This document shows, piece after piece, positions 33,732 through 45,233 of a stretch of DNA of 64,000 nucleotides. The notes under the pieces were generated by a model. The model saw only the letters and a program-made list of their open reading frames with translations. It was not told the DNA's origin and made no database searches. Each line of letters begins with the position of its first letter. The first letter of the stretch is position 1. The stretch is from Austropuccinia psidii. Taxonomy: Eukaryota; Basidiomycota; Pucciniomycetes; Pucciniales; Sphaerophragmiaceae. Both the position numbers and the translations under genes were made by a program. Location of the stretch: contig JALGQZ010000001.1 in the NCBI GenBank assembly GCA_023105745.1, positions 70,035,991-70,099,990 of the forward strand, read 5' to 3'.

Positions 33732-35044
33732 TTACTTTGTAATATTGGTATTTCTAGTGTGTCTGAATCTCCTGAGGAGTTTGGTAGCTTCTGGTATATC
33801 TCTTTCTTCCAACCATTCATCTTCACAAGTTGGGTCACTGTACCTAACAAGGTATCCCCTCACTTTCTTGGTTCTTAATTTTCTTTCTTTAAGAACTTTG
33901 GTAATTGTCTTAGTACCAGATGTCTCAATAGGAGGTATAACTTGGGGAATCTTATTCCTCAAGGGAAATTTCTAAGCATCACTAGATTAATATGGTTTTA
34001 GCAAGCTTACTGGAAATGTAGGATGCTTATTACTAAGTTCTTCAGATAATTCTACTTCAACTGCATTTTCTCCATGGAGGGCTTTAATAACAAAAGGTCC
34101 TGAAAGGAGTCTTTGAGCTTTTTACATCATTTGATGTTATTGAAGTTGGTGGTGGATACTAGTACTAAATCCCCTATCTTGAAATCTGGAGTGACATGAG
34201 ATTTGTCCCATTTATCTTTAGCATAGGAAAATGAGTCTTCCATACATTTTCCTGCATGCTTTCTGGCTCTGTCTAGCATTAATTTGAAGCTGGAAGCTGT
34301 AGGATGTATTTCAACCAAATCTTTCCTTAAAGAATCTTGGGGTAAATTGGGATTCCATCCTTTTTCCAAAATAGCAGGAGTCTCATTGGTACTGGCATGA
34401 ATGGAGGTTTTGTATGCCAGTTCCAGTGCAGGTAGAAGAGTACACCAATTATGGGTGAAACCATGACTATCTTTAAATTCAAGGCCATATGCACAAAATC
34501 TTCTCACCATGTCCTCTAAGGTTTGGATCATCCTTTCAGCCAGGCCATCAGTTTGTGGGTGGTAGGTTGTAGAGAAAGACAGTTTAGTGCCAAATAATTG
34601 GTGAAGATTTGTCCATAGTGCTGAAGTGAATTTGGGATCCCTATCACTAATGATATTTGTAAATATCCCAGTCCATGACACTACTCTATTCTATATCAGA
34701 AGAGCTGTATCCATGGCTGTATCATCTTTGTGACATGGTAAAAAAATTGGAGTCTTACTGAATCTGTCTACAATTACTAGGCAAGCATTATAAATTCTGT
34801 CACCTCCTGGTGGTAGGCCAGTTACCCAATCCATATGGACAATTTCCAAAGGTCTGCTTGGTTCTTGGATTTTTATCATATTTCCAAGTCTCTTGCCAGT
34901 GGATTTATTTGACTTTTGGAATCTGTAACAGGTTTTGCAATGATCTGAAACATCTTTCTGCTACATTGGACACCATATGCAGGTCTTTACTTTCTCTCTT
35001 GTTCTGTCTTCAGAAAGATGTCCTGAAAAGGGGCTATCATGGCA
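33732..35044 (-). pseudogene. Integrase and chromodomain, C
   Basis: Frames 34691-34879 (MDWVTGLPPGGD, first Asp), 34127-34681 ([13 protein letters not shown], second Asp; [17 protein letters not shown], Glu) and 33732-33962 (chromodomain-like GYLVRYSDPTCEDEWLEERD, RRFRHTR). The catalytic triad is present across pieces but the frames are not joined. A stop lies between the first and second Asp (34682-34690), and a frameshift lies before the chromodomain. The zinc-finger part (34880-35044) is broken. Confidence 0.85.
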
Positions 35045-36157
35045 TTATTTCAATACAAGATTGATTAATGGCCTGTCTACAACTGTCATGACACATGTGT
35101 GCTTGGGTCTGTGGTAAATTATACCATCCAGTAGGTGAAATCTTCCTTCATCATAAGATTTCTTCCATACTTCATCCAAGGCATGTATTAGAGAGTTGTC
35201 TTTACAGTCTTTGTTGAGTAATCGGCATAAGATGCTACAATTCTTATCTTGAGTGTAACTATTTCTGACTTCTTCAAAGAAGGTGGTGTTCAAGTCTGTA
35301 ACACTTATTCCTTCTATTGGGATTTGTGGTGAAGCTTCTTCTGGCACATAAGCAGGATTATCAATATTATTTGGTAATGGCCATCTGCTTAGTCCATCTG
35401 CATTCTTATGAATATCCCCATCCTTATGAACAATAGTCATATTGCCTCTGTATTCTTGTATGGCTATTTGCCATCTGAGAATATGTCTGTTGGGTGTTTT
35501 CATGTTTAAAAGTGATTTGACAGCTGTAAAATCTGTTATCACCTCAAAAACACATCCCTCTAAGAAGTAGTTCAATTTCTCCAAGGCCCAGACAAGGCAT
35601 AGACAGTCCATTTGACTTGCTCCATATTTGGCTTCAGTTGGATTGATTTGCCTGGATATGAAACATATGGGTCCTTCTACAGGTTTATCATTTATGATCT
35701 GAACTTGGTGAAGTGCAGCACCTAGTCCATCCCCTGATGCATCAATATACAGTTTGAAAGGTAATTTAAAGTCTGGAATCAGTAAGAGTGGAGCAGTGGT
35801 CAAGGCTTCTCTTAGAGACTCAAAAGCTTTGACTCTGTCAACAGTCATTTCAAATACTGTGTCTTTGTCACACAGTTTATAAAGTGGTCTTGCTATGGAT
35901 GCAAAATCTTTAATGTGTTGCCTGTAATATCCTGCAAAACCTAAGAATGACTGAATTTCCTTTTTTTTCTGAGGCATGGGTTTTAACAATACTGCTGCAA
36001 CTTTATTTTTGTCAATTCCAAGGGACAAACCAGATACAACATGTCCTAGTGCCTTAAGTTCTTTAAATCCAAATGGCATTTCTTCAAGGAGATTTTCATG
36101 TTTACTGATTGAATTTTTGTCAAAACTCTGGACAATCTGTACATGTGCTCCTCCCAA
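35045..36157 (-). pseudogene. RT thumb, RNase H and integrase start, C
   Basis: A 370-residue frame. The RT thumb reads [20 protein letters not shown] and [14 protein letters not shown]. RNase H has [15 protein letters not shown] (first Asp), [20 protein letters not shown] and [10 protein letters not shown] (Asp), then [11 protein letters not shown] with the final Asp. It ends in the linker before the integrase zinc domain ([11 protein letters not shown]). RNase H residues look intact; the usual TDC reads TDF. Confidence 0.88.
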
Positions 36158-37024
36158 GTCTTGGAAAAGATAATAATGTAATCAATGTAAATGATTAACC
36201 ATCCCTCTGAGAGTTCTTCAGGGAAGATTTCATTCATCATTCTTTGGAAGTGTGAAGGTGCATTTTTGATACCAAAGGCATCCTCAAGTATTCATACACT
36301 CCACAATGAACAATAATTCTCAAGTATTTTATTGCTCTTGGTGTCACCACATTTTTATGGAATCCTTTAAGGGCATCGATAGTGGTTATATACACTGCTT
36401 GAGATATTTTAGTAAGGGCAATTTGGATTTTTGGTATTGGGTATCTGTCTGGAACAGTGTAAGTGTTCAGAGCTCTAAAGTCCCCAACCATTTTGGATTT
36501 TCCATTATGCCATGCCACTATGACTGGTGTAGTTATTTCTACTTCTTAATTGTGGCCTACTTTTCTTATTACACCAAGGTCCAGAAGTTCTTTGATATGA
36601 ATTTCTAGAGCTTCTCTTGATTTTGGACTTGCTGGATATGCAGGTCTTCTTAAGAGTGGTGGATAAGGTCTCTCAATGTTAAGAATGATGTCAACTTCAT
36701 GACCAATAATTGCTCCTAGAGGTTCATTGTCTGAGGCAAATGCTCCTCTGTGGTTATACAAAAGGGAAGAAAGTTCATTTTCTTGTTTATCAGTCAGAAG
36801 AAGGCTTATTTCAGCCTCATTTAACTGTTTAGACTTGAATTTCTCTAACTATAAGTTGACTGGTGATACTTTGTTTACTGTAATTTGTCTTTTAAATGGT
36901 AAAAGGCAAATTTTTGACGCTTATTGTCTCCAATAGTAAAGTATCTGTCTTTTTTGTTATGCAAATCTATCCCAACCATGATTAAATAGTCATTTCCCAA
37001 TATAAAATGGGTACTAGAGCAATT
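36046..37024 (-). pseudogene. RT palm and fingers with mutated active site, C
   Basis: Frames 36546-36761 (YPPLLRRPAYPASPKSREAL), 36237-36518 (MVGDFRALNTYTVPDRYPIP, IDALKGFHKN) and 36046-36240. The catalytic box reads YIDY (36178-36189) instead of YIDD, so a catalytic Asp is lost through a GAT-to-TAT-type change. A stop separates the first two frames and a frameshift follows the second. The protease-RT linker (36762-37024) holds further stops. Confidence 0.88.
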
Positions 37025-39652
37025 TTACATAACAATAAATTCAACTGTTATTCTTAAATCCCCATTTATGTGTGGGAATAGGACATTGGTCTCAAAGATT
37101 CCTAATGCTTTAATTGGATTACTTGCACTGTTGAGTTTTATACCATCAATTGGTAAAAATTGGTCTTCAAAATTTGGCACACAAGTCTTAAGAAAAGATT
37201 TTCCAACACAAGAGCAGAAGGCTCCTGGGTCAAGCAAAAGTTTGGTGGGCTTGTTTTCAATCACCACTTCTGTTATACAGGAGTTACCAGCTGTATAACC
37301 TTTTCTCCTGTTTGGTTTTGTTTTCATAAGCTGTGCATCTTGAGATTTTGATAAATCAAGCTGACCATTGCTCAATTGTGGCAAGTGGGAATAAGATTCC
37401 ATGATGTCAAAAGTTGCATTGATACTTTCTATATCTTTTGAAGATTCAAAAAATATTGATGACTTATCATCTGAATTGTCTTCAATTATGTCATCTTTTT
37501 CAACATCAAGTTCCTTTTCAATATCAATTTCAATGATTTTTCCCTTCTTTGGACATGCATTGGCTAAATGGGTGGTGCTTTGGCAAATATGGCAGTTTCT
37601 GACTGTATCTGCAGATTTATACTTAATATTATTAGAATTTTCTTTGGGGGTTTTGTCCACAGAATCTTTCCAAGGTGTATTAAACCTTGTTTTGAGATTC
37701 ACCCTACTAGAAACAATTTCAGTTCTGGTGGTTACTTCTTCTAATATTTTGATAATATCCTCTGCTGAAGATTGTTCAGTAGTCCTGCTTTTGATAGTAT
37801 GCTCTAAGTCACCTCCACATTGTCTCAGAATTTTTCTATGGATCATAAATTCTGACATTACAGGATATAATGCTGTTAATCTGTCTTTTTGTTGGCAAAA
37901 CCATGGTAAGGCTTTGTCTTTATCAGCATTAAATTTGGAAGATTCAAAGGATGTTTCAACTTTAAACCACCAAGCATCATTTGCCCATTTGTTGATGATT
38001 TGGGTTTTCCACCAAGTCCAACTCTGGTGTCTATGTGCTTGTCTTATTTTGATGTACCATCTGTGAGCTGATTTGGTAAACAAGGTGTTAAATCTGGCTG
38101 TTACCAATCTTTCTGGTAATTCAAAATCCTCTTTGATCATGTCAATACCTCTAATGAATTCCATATGGTCATACTCTCCTTCACCACTGAAGTGAGGCCA
38201 TTCTTTAAGTTTTGGAACTTCTTTCAAGAGTGCTTGGCCCATTGATGGTTCTAAGTTATGAAAAGAAGTAGAAAATTCATTTTTTAACTGTGAATTTTCA
38301 ATATCCAATACTTGTGGATTGGGAATCCTTGCATCTTCATTTTGATTCAGAGGTGTAGACATTCTTTGTAAAGTGTTTAGCAGTTGTTCAATATCATTCA
38401 TTTTACTGTTGTTACACCTTTGTGAATCTCTTAATTCATGTTGCAAGTTTTTTATAGAGTTTATGACATTCCTTTTATGATCATCCTCTTTATATGTTAG
38501 CTCATTCCATAATTCTGTTTGTTTAGTATTATCAGATATAACCTCATTTAAATTTATTGTTAATTTTGATAATTCCTTTCTTGAGGTATCAAAATGCTTT
38601 TTCAGGGCAACTATATTTGTCTTTACTTCAGCAAATGATTTTGAAATATCATCAAGAGCTTTTTTATTATCTTCTTTGATAGTGCTTATGGCTTGTTTTA
38701 TTCTTGTTTCAATTATGTCATCAATATTGAATTTAGAATATTTGTCTGTTAATTCTTTAATAATGGCAGATTGTTCATTTATCTCAATTCCAAAAGAATT
38801 ATCATTATTGGAAGTTTTGATTGTTCTTAAAACTCTTTCAAAGCATTTAAGTGTATCATTTATTTGGCTCAGACTCAAGTTATTTGTCTTAAGATTGTCA
38901 CAAATTGATGTATTTTTATCAGAAAGATGACTTTTTACGTCAGAAATAGCTTTATACAACTCTGGAATACAATCAAAAGTATCAGAAATTATTTTTGATA
39001 TTTTAATCTGGCTTCCTCCTTTTTTTGTAATTCTATAATGGTTCTGGCCATCTGAAATACATTTTCCATGGCATCCTGTTGAATCTTTGGGATTCTGCAG
39101 CCTTGGCTGTAAGGCTTTGGGGCTTCTGCCTTCCCTTTGCCCTTGTTTGGAGTTTGTGTCTGCTTTTTCACATTGAAATTGTTGCTGCTGGCCACTGGGG
39201 CTGTTTTTGGCACTGTTTTGGGTGGTGAAGGGTTGTTTTTCCTCCATTCTAGTGTCAAAAGCATCATGTTTTTCTTCTCCATCAATGGATGCCATCCATT
39301 GAGCAATTTGCAAGTATTGGGATGGCCCAGGAATTTTCTCACAGTCAGGTAGGAATTCATGCAATTCTTCCACAGGTCTGCAAGGATCTGGTACTCCTTG
39401 AACTGAAGTGCATTGTTGTATGCACTGTGGCTGGCTTTGTATAAGTCCACTGAGGCTTTTTGTGGCGGTGTCAGCTCTTTTTGAAGGTAAAATGGTATTA
39501 TCAGCTTCAGAATGACCCATTTTAGCTGTTTGGAAGTCATAAACCGACCCTTTTCTTTCTGTACCTGATTGGCCTCTTCCATAATCACATCTATTACCTT
39601 TTTGGGAGCTGCTTGAGGGGTTATAGCTGGATCCTGACTTGGTTGAAGGCAT
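37025..39652 (-). CDS. Gag-protease of element C
   Basis: An open frame of 875 residues from ATG 39652. The first 220 residues overlap ORF1 of C. A long coiled-coil-rich middle (ISKSFAEVKTNIVALKKHFD) is followed by capsid (KLKEWPHFSGEGEYDHMEFI, WYIKIRQAHRHQSWTWWKTQ, GGDLEHTIKS). The CCHC knuckle CHICQSTTHLANACPK is near residue 685 and the protease LLLDPGAFCSC near 808. The protease box is D-P-G where D-T-G or D-S-G is expected, so activity is doubtful. The frame ends at TAA 37025, after which protease sequence continues in frame, so it is one nonsense change from a longer polyprotein. Unlike A1 and A2, capsid and NC are not split. Confidence 0.85.
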   Translation of the reverse strand: MPSTKSGSSYNPSSSSQKGNRCDYGRGQSGTERKGSVYDFQTAKMGHSEADNTILPSKRADTATKSLSGLIQSQPQCIQQCTSVQGVPDPCRPVEELHEFLPDCEKIPGPSQYLQIAQWMASIDGEEKHDAFDTRMEEKQPFTTQNSAKNSPSGQQQQFQCEKADTNSKQGQREGRSPKALQPRLQNPKDSTGCHGKCISDGQNHYRITKKGGSQIKISKIISDTFDCIPELYKAISDVKSHLSDKNTSICDNLKTNNLSLSQINDTLKCFERVLRTIKTSNNDNSFGIEINEQSAIIKELTDKYSKFNIDDIIETRIKQAISTIKEDNKKALDDISKSFAEVKTNIVALKKHFDTSRKELSKLTINLNEVISDNTKQTELWNELTYKEDDHKRNVINSIKNLQHELRDSQRCNNSKMNDIEQLLNTLQRMSTPLNQNEDARIPNPQVLDIENSQLKNEFSTSFHNLEPSMGQALLKEVPKLKEWPHFSGEGEYDHMEFIRGIDMIKEDFELPERLVTARFNTLFTKSAHRWYIKIRQAHRHQSWTWWKTQIINKWANDAWWFKVETSFESSKFNADKDKALPWFCQQKDRLTALYPVMSEFMIHRKILRQCGGDLEHTIKSRTTEQSSAEDIIKILEEVTTRTEIVSSRVNLKTRFNTPWKDSVDKTPKENSNNIKYKSADTVRNCHICQSTTHLANACPKKGKIIEIDIEKELDVEKDDIIEDNSDDKSSIFFESSKDIESINATFDIMESYSHLPQLSNGQLDLSKSQDAQLMKTKPNRRKGYTAGNSCITEVVIENKPTKLLLDPGAFCSCVGKSFLKTCVPNFEDQFLPIDGIKLNSASNPIKALGIFETNVLFPHINGDLRITVEFIVM

Positions 39653-39900
39653 AATTATGGTTTAAATAGCTTAAAATAGTAATTTTACATTCAAAAACTT
39701 ACTATTGGCCAGATCTTTGGCTTTCTGAAGAGTATTACTTATTTCCAAGCTGACTAATTCAGAAGAAATTGGCTCTGGTTGAATATTCTGAGTCACAATA
39801 ATAGTACTATTCTGATCAGAATTAACAGTACTGGCAGGAATGATGCTGGTTACTGTTGAGGCTGTTTCAATGTTTTCTTGTATTACCACGTTGTCAGACA
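38989..39900 (-). CDS. ORF1: spliced overlapping protein of element C
   Basis: Upstream exon 39703-39900 (opens AG|TG; hydrophilic, SIIPASTVNSDQNST) with consensus donor gtaagt, and exon 2 39626-38989. The acceptor at ggatccag|CT gives a 76 nt intron and the ORF1 frame. An acceptor 7 nt earlier (gtcag|GA) would instead join the Gag frame, so this copy could splice both ways. Exon 2 is open for over 200 codons: KLIIPFYLQKELTPPQ, LWKNCMNSYLTVRKFLG, NGWHPL, a Lys/Pro-rich region (NKGKGKAEAPKPYSQG), then CRIPKIQQDAMENVFQMART and a KKEEARLKYQK end. The LWK..MNSYL, LG..NT..LL, GW.PL and Y.QG.RIPK blocks recur in family B. No known domain recognised. Confidence 0.62.
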
Positions 39901-40122
39901 CTAAAGTTAGTGAAAAAACCAATTAATTAAGTAAAAAAAAGAATATTTCAAAAAATAAATTAAAATATAAGCCTCACTTATAATATTAAAAAAATTATTT
40001 TTTATTGATTTTTGAATTATAAGTATTTTTTATATGGTTTTAAATTTTTCAATATAAGAAAAAAGATTTAAAAAGAGTAAAAAAGTATGTCACAGGTAAA
40101 ATATCATGGCTGGGCCCCCAAA
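39901..40122 (-). other. Leader of element C with primer site
   Basis: On the minus strand TGGGGGCCCAGCC begins two bases after the LTR end (40123). AT-rich leader, probably an intron, runs to the acceptor at 39901. Confidence 0.6.
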
Positions 40123-43100
40123 TGTAAGGTGTGGATATGAAACTTTGATTAAAAAATCAAGTACTTTTCCTGTCCTCAAAATTTGTATAGGGTAAAAATC
40201 AATTAAAAATAGTAAAAAATATTATTTTTAAGAGAAAACACACCAAATTTATTGTTTATAACCTTATTAGTATAAAACAATAATATTATAGAGATTTATT
40301 GTTTTACCAACAATAAAAATTTATCCAAAAATACTGTACAAGAGATATTTAAGGCTACAAAAGAAATTTCTTCAAGAGCAATTTCAATTGGAATTAATTG
40401 AGCAAAGAACTGCAAGCAATTAATTAAATAAAAAATCTTTAAAAAGAATATTAAAGAGAAAACACGCCCAAAAGTGACCAGAGTGAATTTGGAAACAAAG
40501 TGACTGTGAGCCTTGAGGCATATTTTACATACCCAAATAGGCCACAAGTATCTTAAAAAGAAATTTTGAGTTATTCATAACTCATAAGTCATGCATATAT
40601 CCAAAATTCATCATTTTTGATTTCAGAAAAGATGAATAAATTTTTATTGAGTAAGTAAATCCATGGATTTAAGGCCAGATTTGGATTCTACACTAAAATT
40701 CACCTAGGGTAGCTCCATAGAGTGAATAAGCTCAAATTAACACTTTGAGGTGGTAAAATGGAAAATACTTCAAAACCACATCATCAATACCACATAAAAG
40801 ATCCGTGAAAATTTTTGTTTTTCTTAATTTCACACCAAAATAATGGAAAAGTGAGAAATCCCATGTTACATGTACACTAAGAATAGTGTTATGCATGTTT
40901 TGAGCACTTAATATCATGGTATTCTTACATGGACGTTTGGTACACCCATAGTGGATATCTCACTTTGAGCTTAAATTACTATTTTGACGTAAAAAATAAG
41001 CAAGGGGGACAAAAGACATCAAAGAGAGCCAGGGTACCCAGCTTCTGAGGCCTCAGAGATGTGGACAGCTCTAAAGCTTGGATCCATGGCTGATCTTGGC
41101 CTAAATTGGTAAACCAAAACCTTTTGGGAACTTGGTTACCATGTTACAACTACAGTAAAACTTAAGAAAATAGCAAATAACCTGCTATTTTGACGTGCCA
41201 AGGAGGTAAAGAGCTACTTAGACTCCTGTAACCATGTCAATTCTTAATGAAGTTCCATGGATAAACCCCAAAAGAGTAATTAAAACCCTTTTTGGACTTG
41301 TATCCATTGATTTACTTCATAGCAACCAGTGAAACACTGATATTTGCAATTCTACGTAGAAATGAGGTAAAAACTTCAAAAATTCATCAAAAATACAATT
41401 CTTAATGAATCTTTCTGAAACCTCTAGGACCAATGGAGAACTGTATTATCTATGGTAAAGCCAAAAAGAATAAGAGTTTTACAAGTAAAATTAAAAGTTT
41501 TACTTCCAGTCCATTTTTGACTATTCTATGTGAAACACTGAATCTTCAAAAATTCACAGTAATTACATCCTGTGATTAAATTGGCAATAAAATTGATAAA
41601 TTTGAGAAATAAATGATTATTTTGGAATAAAAGGAGATTTACAGATGTTATTCCTTTTATTCTTAACCATATTGGGGTTGGTAGTCATGTAAAAGCATCA
41701 ATTAAGTAATTATGATAATCTTATGTGACAACAGATGATGCAATCAATAATCCAAAAAGGTTTATTGCTTTCTCACTAACTGGTTTTTCAGTTTGCTCCA
41801 TGGCACGCCTCTGTGAGCTGTTGTTGACTTAAAAGAAGCCTCTTCTTGCTGTTTTTTCCACATCATCATCTTATTATTCATTTAAACCATTATCACCAAC
41901 AAGTAAGTATTAGTAAAGCTATTCTTAAGTGTTTTAAATCTTTCAAAATCAATCAGAAAGACGTGAAATCATAGAATACAACTATATATTCCTTTAATAC
42001 TGTTATAAATACATTTTGATCCCTTAAATACACAATTCTACTTCAAATCTCTCTACTTTATCTTTCAACAAGTTCTTTGAAATATTAGTGAGTGATTTAT
42101 TTTTAATTCTTAAAGTTTTTCTCTAAAATTAGTTTTCTTCAAGAATTACCATTATAATTATTCTTGCAAAAGATAATTATATATTAAAATAATTTTATTA
42201 TTTTAATAAAAGAAGTTTTTATTATGAAAATCCTCTTGTAATTGATTCTTGTAGACAATTACTTGCTCACTGTTAAAATCACTAGTAGTGTTTAACACAT
42301 GAAAGAAATAATTCTTTAATTATTTAATTGTGGTTATAATAATATTTCATTATTATATTTCATAAGAACAGACATAGTAATTTTGATTAATAGTAATATT
42401 ATCATCAGTTTCATAGTCACATCTTACAGTGACAAAGTTTACAGTGATGAAAGATGCCTTAATTCACTTTTGGGGTGGTTCAGGGGTAAAAATGATTATA
42501 AAAGTTACAAACAATGATTATAATGATTTTTTCACATGGTTAAAAGGTTTAAAATGATTTAAAAAAAGGTGGTTGGAATCTTTTATTGATTGGTTTAACA
42601 ATGTTTAAACTAATTATAAAAGGAAACGATTCTAACATGAAGAGAAAAGTGGGGCAAAGAAGACATTCTTTTATACCCATCAATTTTCTTACTCCAAAAG
42701 TAAAATTTACTCTTGTCAGTCGTGAAGAACAGTCTGACAACAGAAAAGCCAATTATTGCATCATTGAACCCTGGTTTAGACCAAAAAAGGGCTGGTTTAA
42801 GCCATTTTTAGCCATTTTAGACCCTTAAATCAGCCATTACTATAGCAATACCTGGTCTAGAGCCTTCAAAACACGTCAAAATGTGTGTAAGAGATGTAGA
42901 AACCAGTTAAAACTGGTTTTACTATGATTGTTTTATCTTAAGGGTAGTTTTACCCTCTTGGCAACAGCTAAAACTACCCCAGTTGGTATCAAAACCTCAT
43001 CATCAATTGAGTCCACAGACCCTGTAACTCAATTTGAGGCCAAAAGTGATGAACTTTTGCGTGAATTTTGACACCACACGCCTGTCAGCAAGGATTTTGG

Positions 43101-43878
43101 GGGTCTAGCTCCCCCTTAGAGCTGGAGTTCCTTTTCCCCCCCAAATTTAATCTTTCCAATTTATTTTTCCTTTAATTCCTCATCATGTATTATACTTATA
43201 ATTTACATATGTAATTCAATTGAGTTGTACAGTTAAATACAATAATAATTGATACCTCATATGTAAATCAAAGTTCACTTATGTAATACACGCGCACATT
43301 TTGACATTTCAATTGAATTCAATTGAAAATACTTTAATTCCTCATAACTTCTAAGATATACACAACACCTCAATTTTAACACAAATTTTGGTGATTAACA
43401 CTACATGTGATGTGAATTAAATTAAAGCTTTGAGGATTTTCAATTTTCATACAAAAAATACTAGAAACTTAATTTAAGCTTATTTAGAGTTGAGTTACAA
43501 ACTTTTCACTCAGAGGTGACCCCACCTGATTTTTTATGAGGAATCCAATGGTGAAATAATTTTAATATGTTTATTTATTGGATAAAAAGTTATAATAATT
43601 TTTATTTAACTTTTTTCCAAATTTATTTATTTTTTTACAATTTTGTTAAAAATTCATTTTTACTTAATTTTTTCAAGTATAAATGTAATTTTATAATTTC
43701 AAAATTTAATGTAATTTTATTTTTAAATTGTAATTAAATTTTCAATTTTGAATATAGTTTTATAACTATATTTTGATTTTTATTTTAATAAAATAAATAA
43801 ATTTATTTTATCTATATTTATATGTTAATTTTGTATTTGTGGTCTTTTGGGTCTATGAAATTACCTCTAAGGCTCACA
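40123..43878 (-). repeat. 5' LTR of element C, split by a solo LTR
   Basis: Pieces 40123-40504 and 42434-43878 together match the 3' LTR of C (31967-33710). A solo LTR with a gtgac duplication lies between them. Net length is about 1827 bp. Confidence 0.92.
40505..42428 (+). repeat. Solo LTR of family B inside the C LTR
   Basis: A 1924 bp LTR from TGTGAGCCTTGAGGCATATT to CACATCTTACA, collinear with the LTRs at 31161/43884 and 55855. Flanked by perfect gtgac duplications (40500-40504 and 42429-42433). No internal sequence. The 3' LTR of C at 32320-32345 shows the uninterrupted target. Confidence 0.94.
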
Positions 43879-43883
43879 AACCT

Positions 43884-44959
43884 GCTATATATTGTTATTT
43901 GCAATTCTATGTAGAAATGAGGTAAAACCTTCAAAAATTCATTAAAAATACAATTATTAAAGAATCTTTCTGAAACTTTAGGGACCATTGTAGAGAAGTA
44001 TGATCCATAAAGAAACCAAAAAGAATTACAGTTTCACACGTAAAATTAAAAGTTTTACATACAGTCCACTTTTGATAATGCCATGTGAAATAATGAATCT
44101 TCAAAAATTCACAGAAAATACAACCTGTGATGAAATGTCCAATAAAATTGAAAACCTTAAGAAATTAATGTTTATTTCAAAATAAAAGAAGATTTACAGT
44201 TGTTACTTCTTTTATTCCTAACCATATTTGGGTTGGTAGTCACATAAAAGCATCAATTAAGGAATTATGATAATCTTACATGACAACATATGATGCAATC
44301 ATTAATCCAAAAAAGGATTATATTTTTCTCACTCATTAGTTTTTCAATTTGCTCCATGGAACGCCTCTGTGAGCTTTCTTATACCTAAAAGAGGCCTCCT
44401 CTCGCTGTTTTTTCCAAATCATCTTATTATCCATTTATATCTTTATTACCAACAAGTAAGTATTAGTTAAAATATTTTCTTTAATATTTAAATTCTTTCA
44501 GAATCAATCAGAAAGAAGTTAAATCATAGAAATCAACTATATATTGTTGTAATATTGTTATAAATCAATTTTGATCCTTTAAATCCACAATTATACATCA
44601 AATCACTCTACCAATCTCTATCTAACGTTCATTGGAGTATTAGTGAGTGATTTATTATTAATTCTTAAAAGGTTTTCTCTAGTTATAGTTTTCTTCAAGA
44701 ATTATACTTAGAAATATTCTTGAAAAAGATAATTATATATTAAAATAATTTTATTATTAAATACTTGTAATTGATTCTTGAAGACAATTACTGCCTACTG
44801 TTATAATCACTAATAGTGTATAACAAGGTAAAAGAAATAAATAAACAAATAATCATTTAATTGTGGTTATAATAAATTTATTATTATATTTAATGAGAAT
44901 AGTCATATTACTGTTGATTACTAATAGTATTTTCAACAGTTTCATAGACACATCTTCCA
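43884..44959 (+). repeat. 5' LTR of H, second part
   Basis: Continues the LTR broken at 31966, matching 56670-57759. It ends CATCTTCCA at 44959, with a C where other copies have TTACA. It is followed by tt and the TGGGGGCCCGGCGG primer-site-like motif (44962). Confidence 0.9.
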
Positions 44960-45233
44960 TTTGGGGGCCCGGCGGTGTTTTTTGAACCTTGTACCATCAA
45001 TTAATATATTTTTAACCTCTAAAATATGTTAATTTAATAATTTATTTTCTTTCAATTTGAGGTTAAAATAATTTCCATTTTTGAAATTGTCTTTGAAATA
45101 TTTTTCATTGATGAATTTGATTCAATTCTATACTGTTTTTACACGTGGCTTTTTCACATCCAAAAACTTATAAAATTATTCTTTGAGTAACTCTGAAATA
45201 ACAAATTTCTTTCTTTTCTCAAATTTTTTCAAG
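44960..45233 (+). other. Leader of element H with primer site
   Basis: TGGGGGCCCGGCGG at 44962, then AT-rich leader ending at the acceptor tttcaag|TG. No ORF. Confidence 0.6.

Larger units (their letters stand above)
31967..43878 (-). mobile_element. Ty3/Gypsy chromodomain retrotransposon C
   Basis: A minus-strand element with LTRs 31967-33710 and 40123-43878 (the latter holding a solo LTR). It is flanked by perfect 5 bp duplications aacct (31962-31966 and 43879-43883). Removing it rejoins the 5' LTR of H, as shown by the uninterrupted LTR at 56640-56700. Gag-protease is almost one open frame of 875 residues. RT to integrase is broken in several places. Removing the solo LTR as well, the element is about 10 kb. 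Confidence 0.94.

Noticed and set aside
37401..38066. 221-codon plus-strand frame
   Set aside because: Antisense to the Gag of C, whose minus-strand frame has a CCHC knuckle and capsid motifs. The hydrophobic run is the mirror of acidic, Ser-rich coding.
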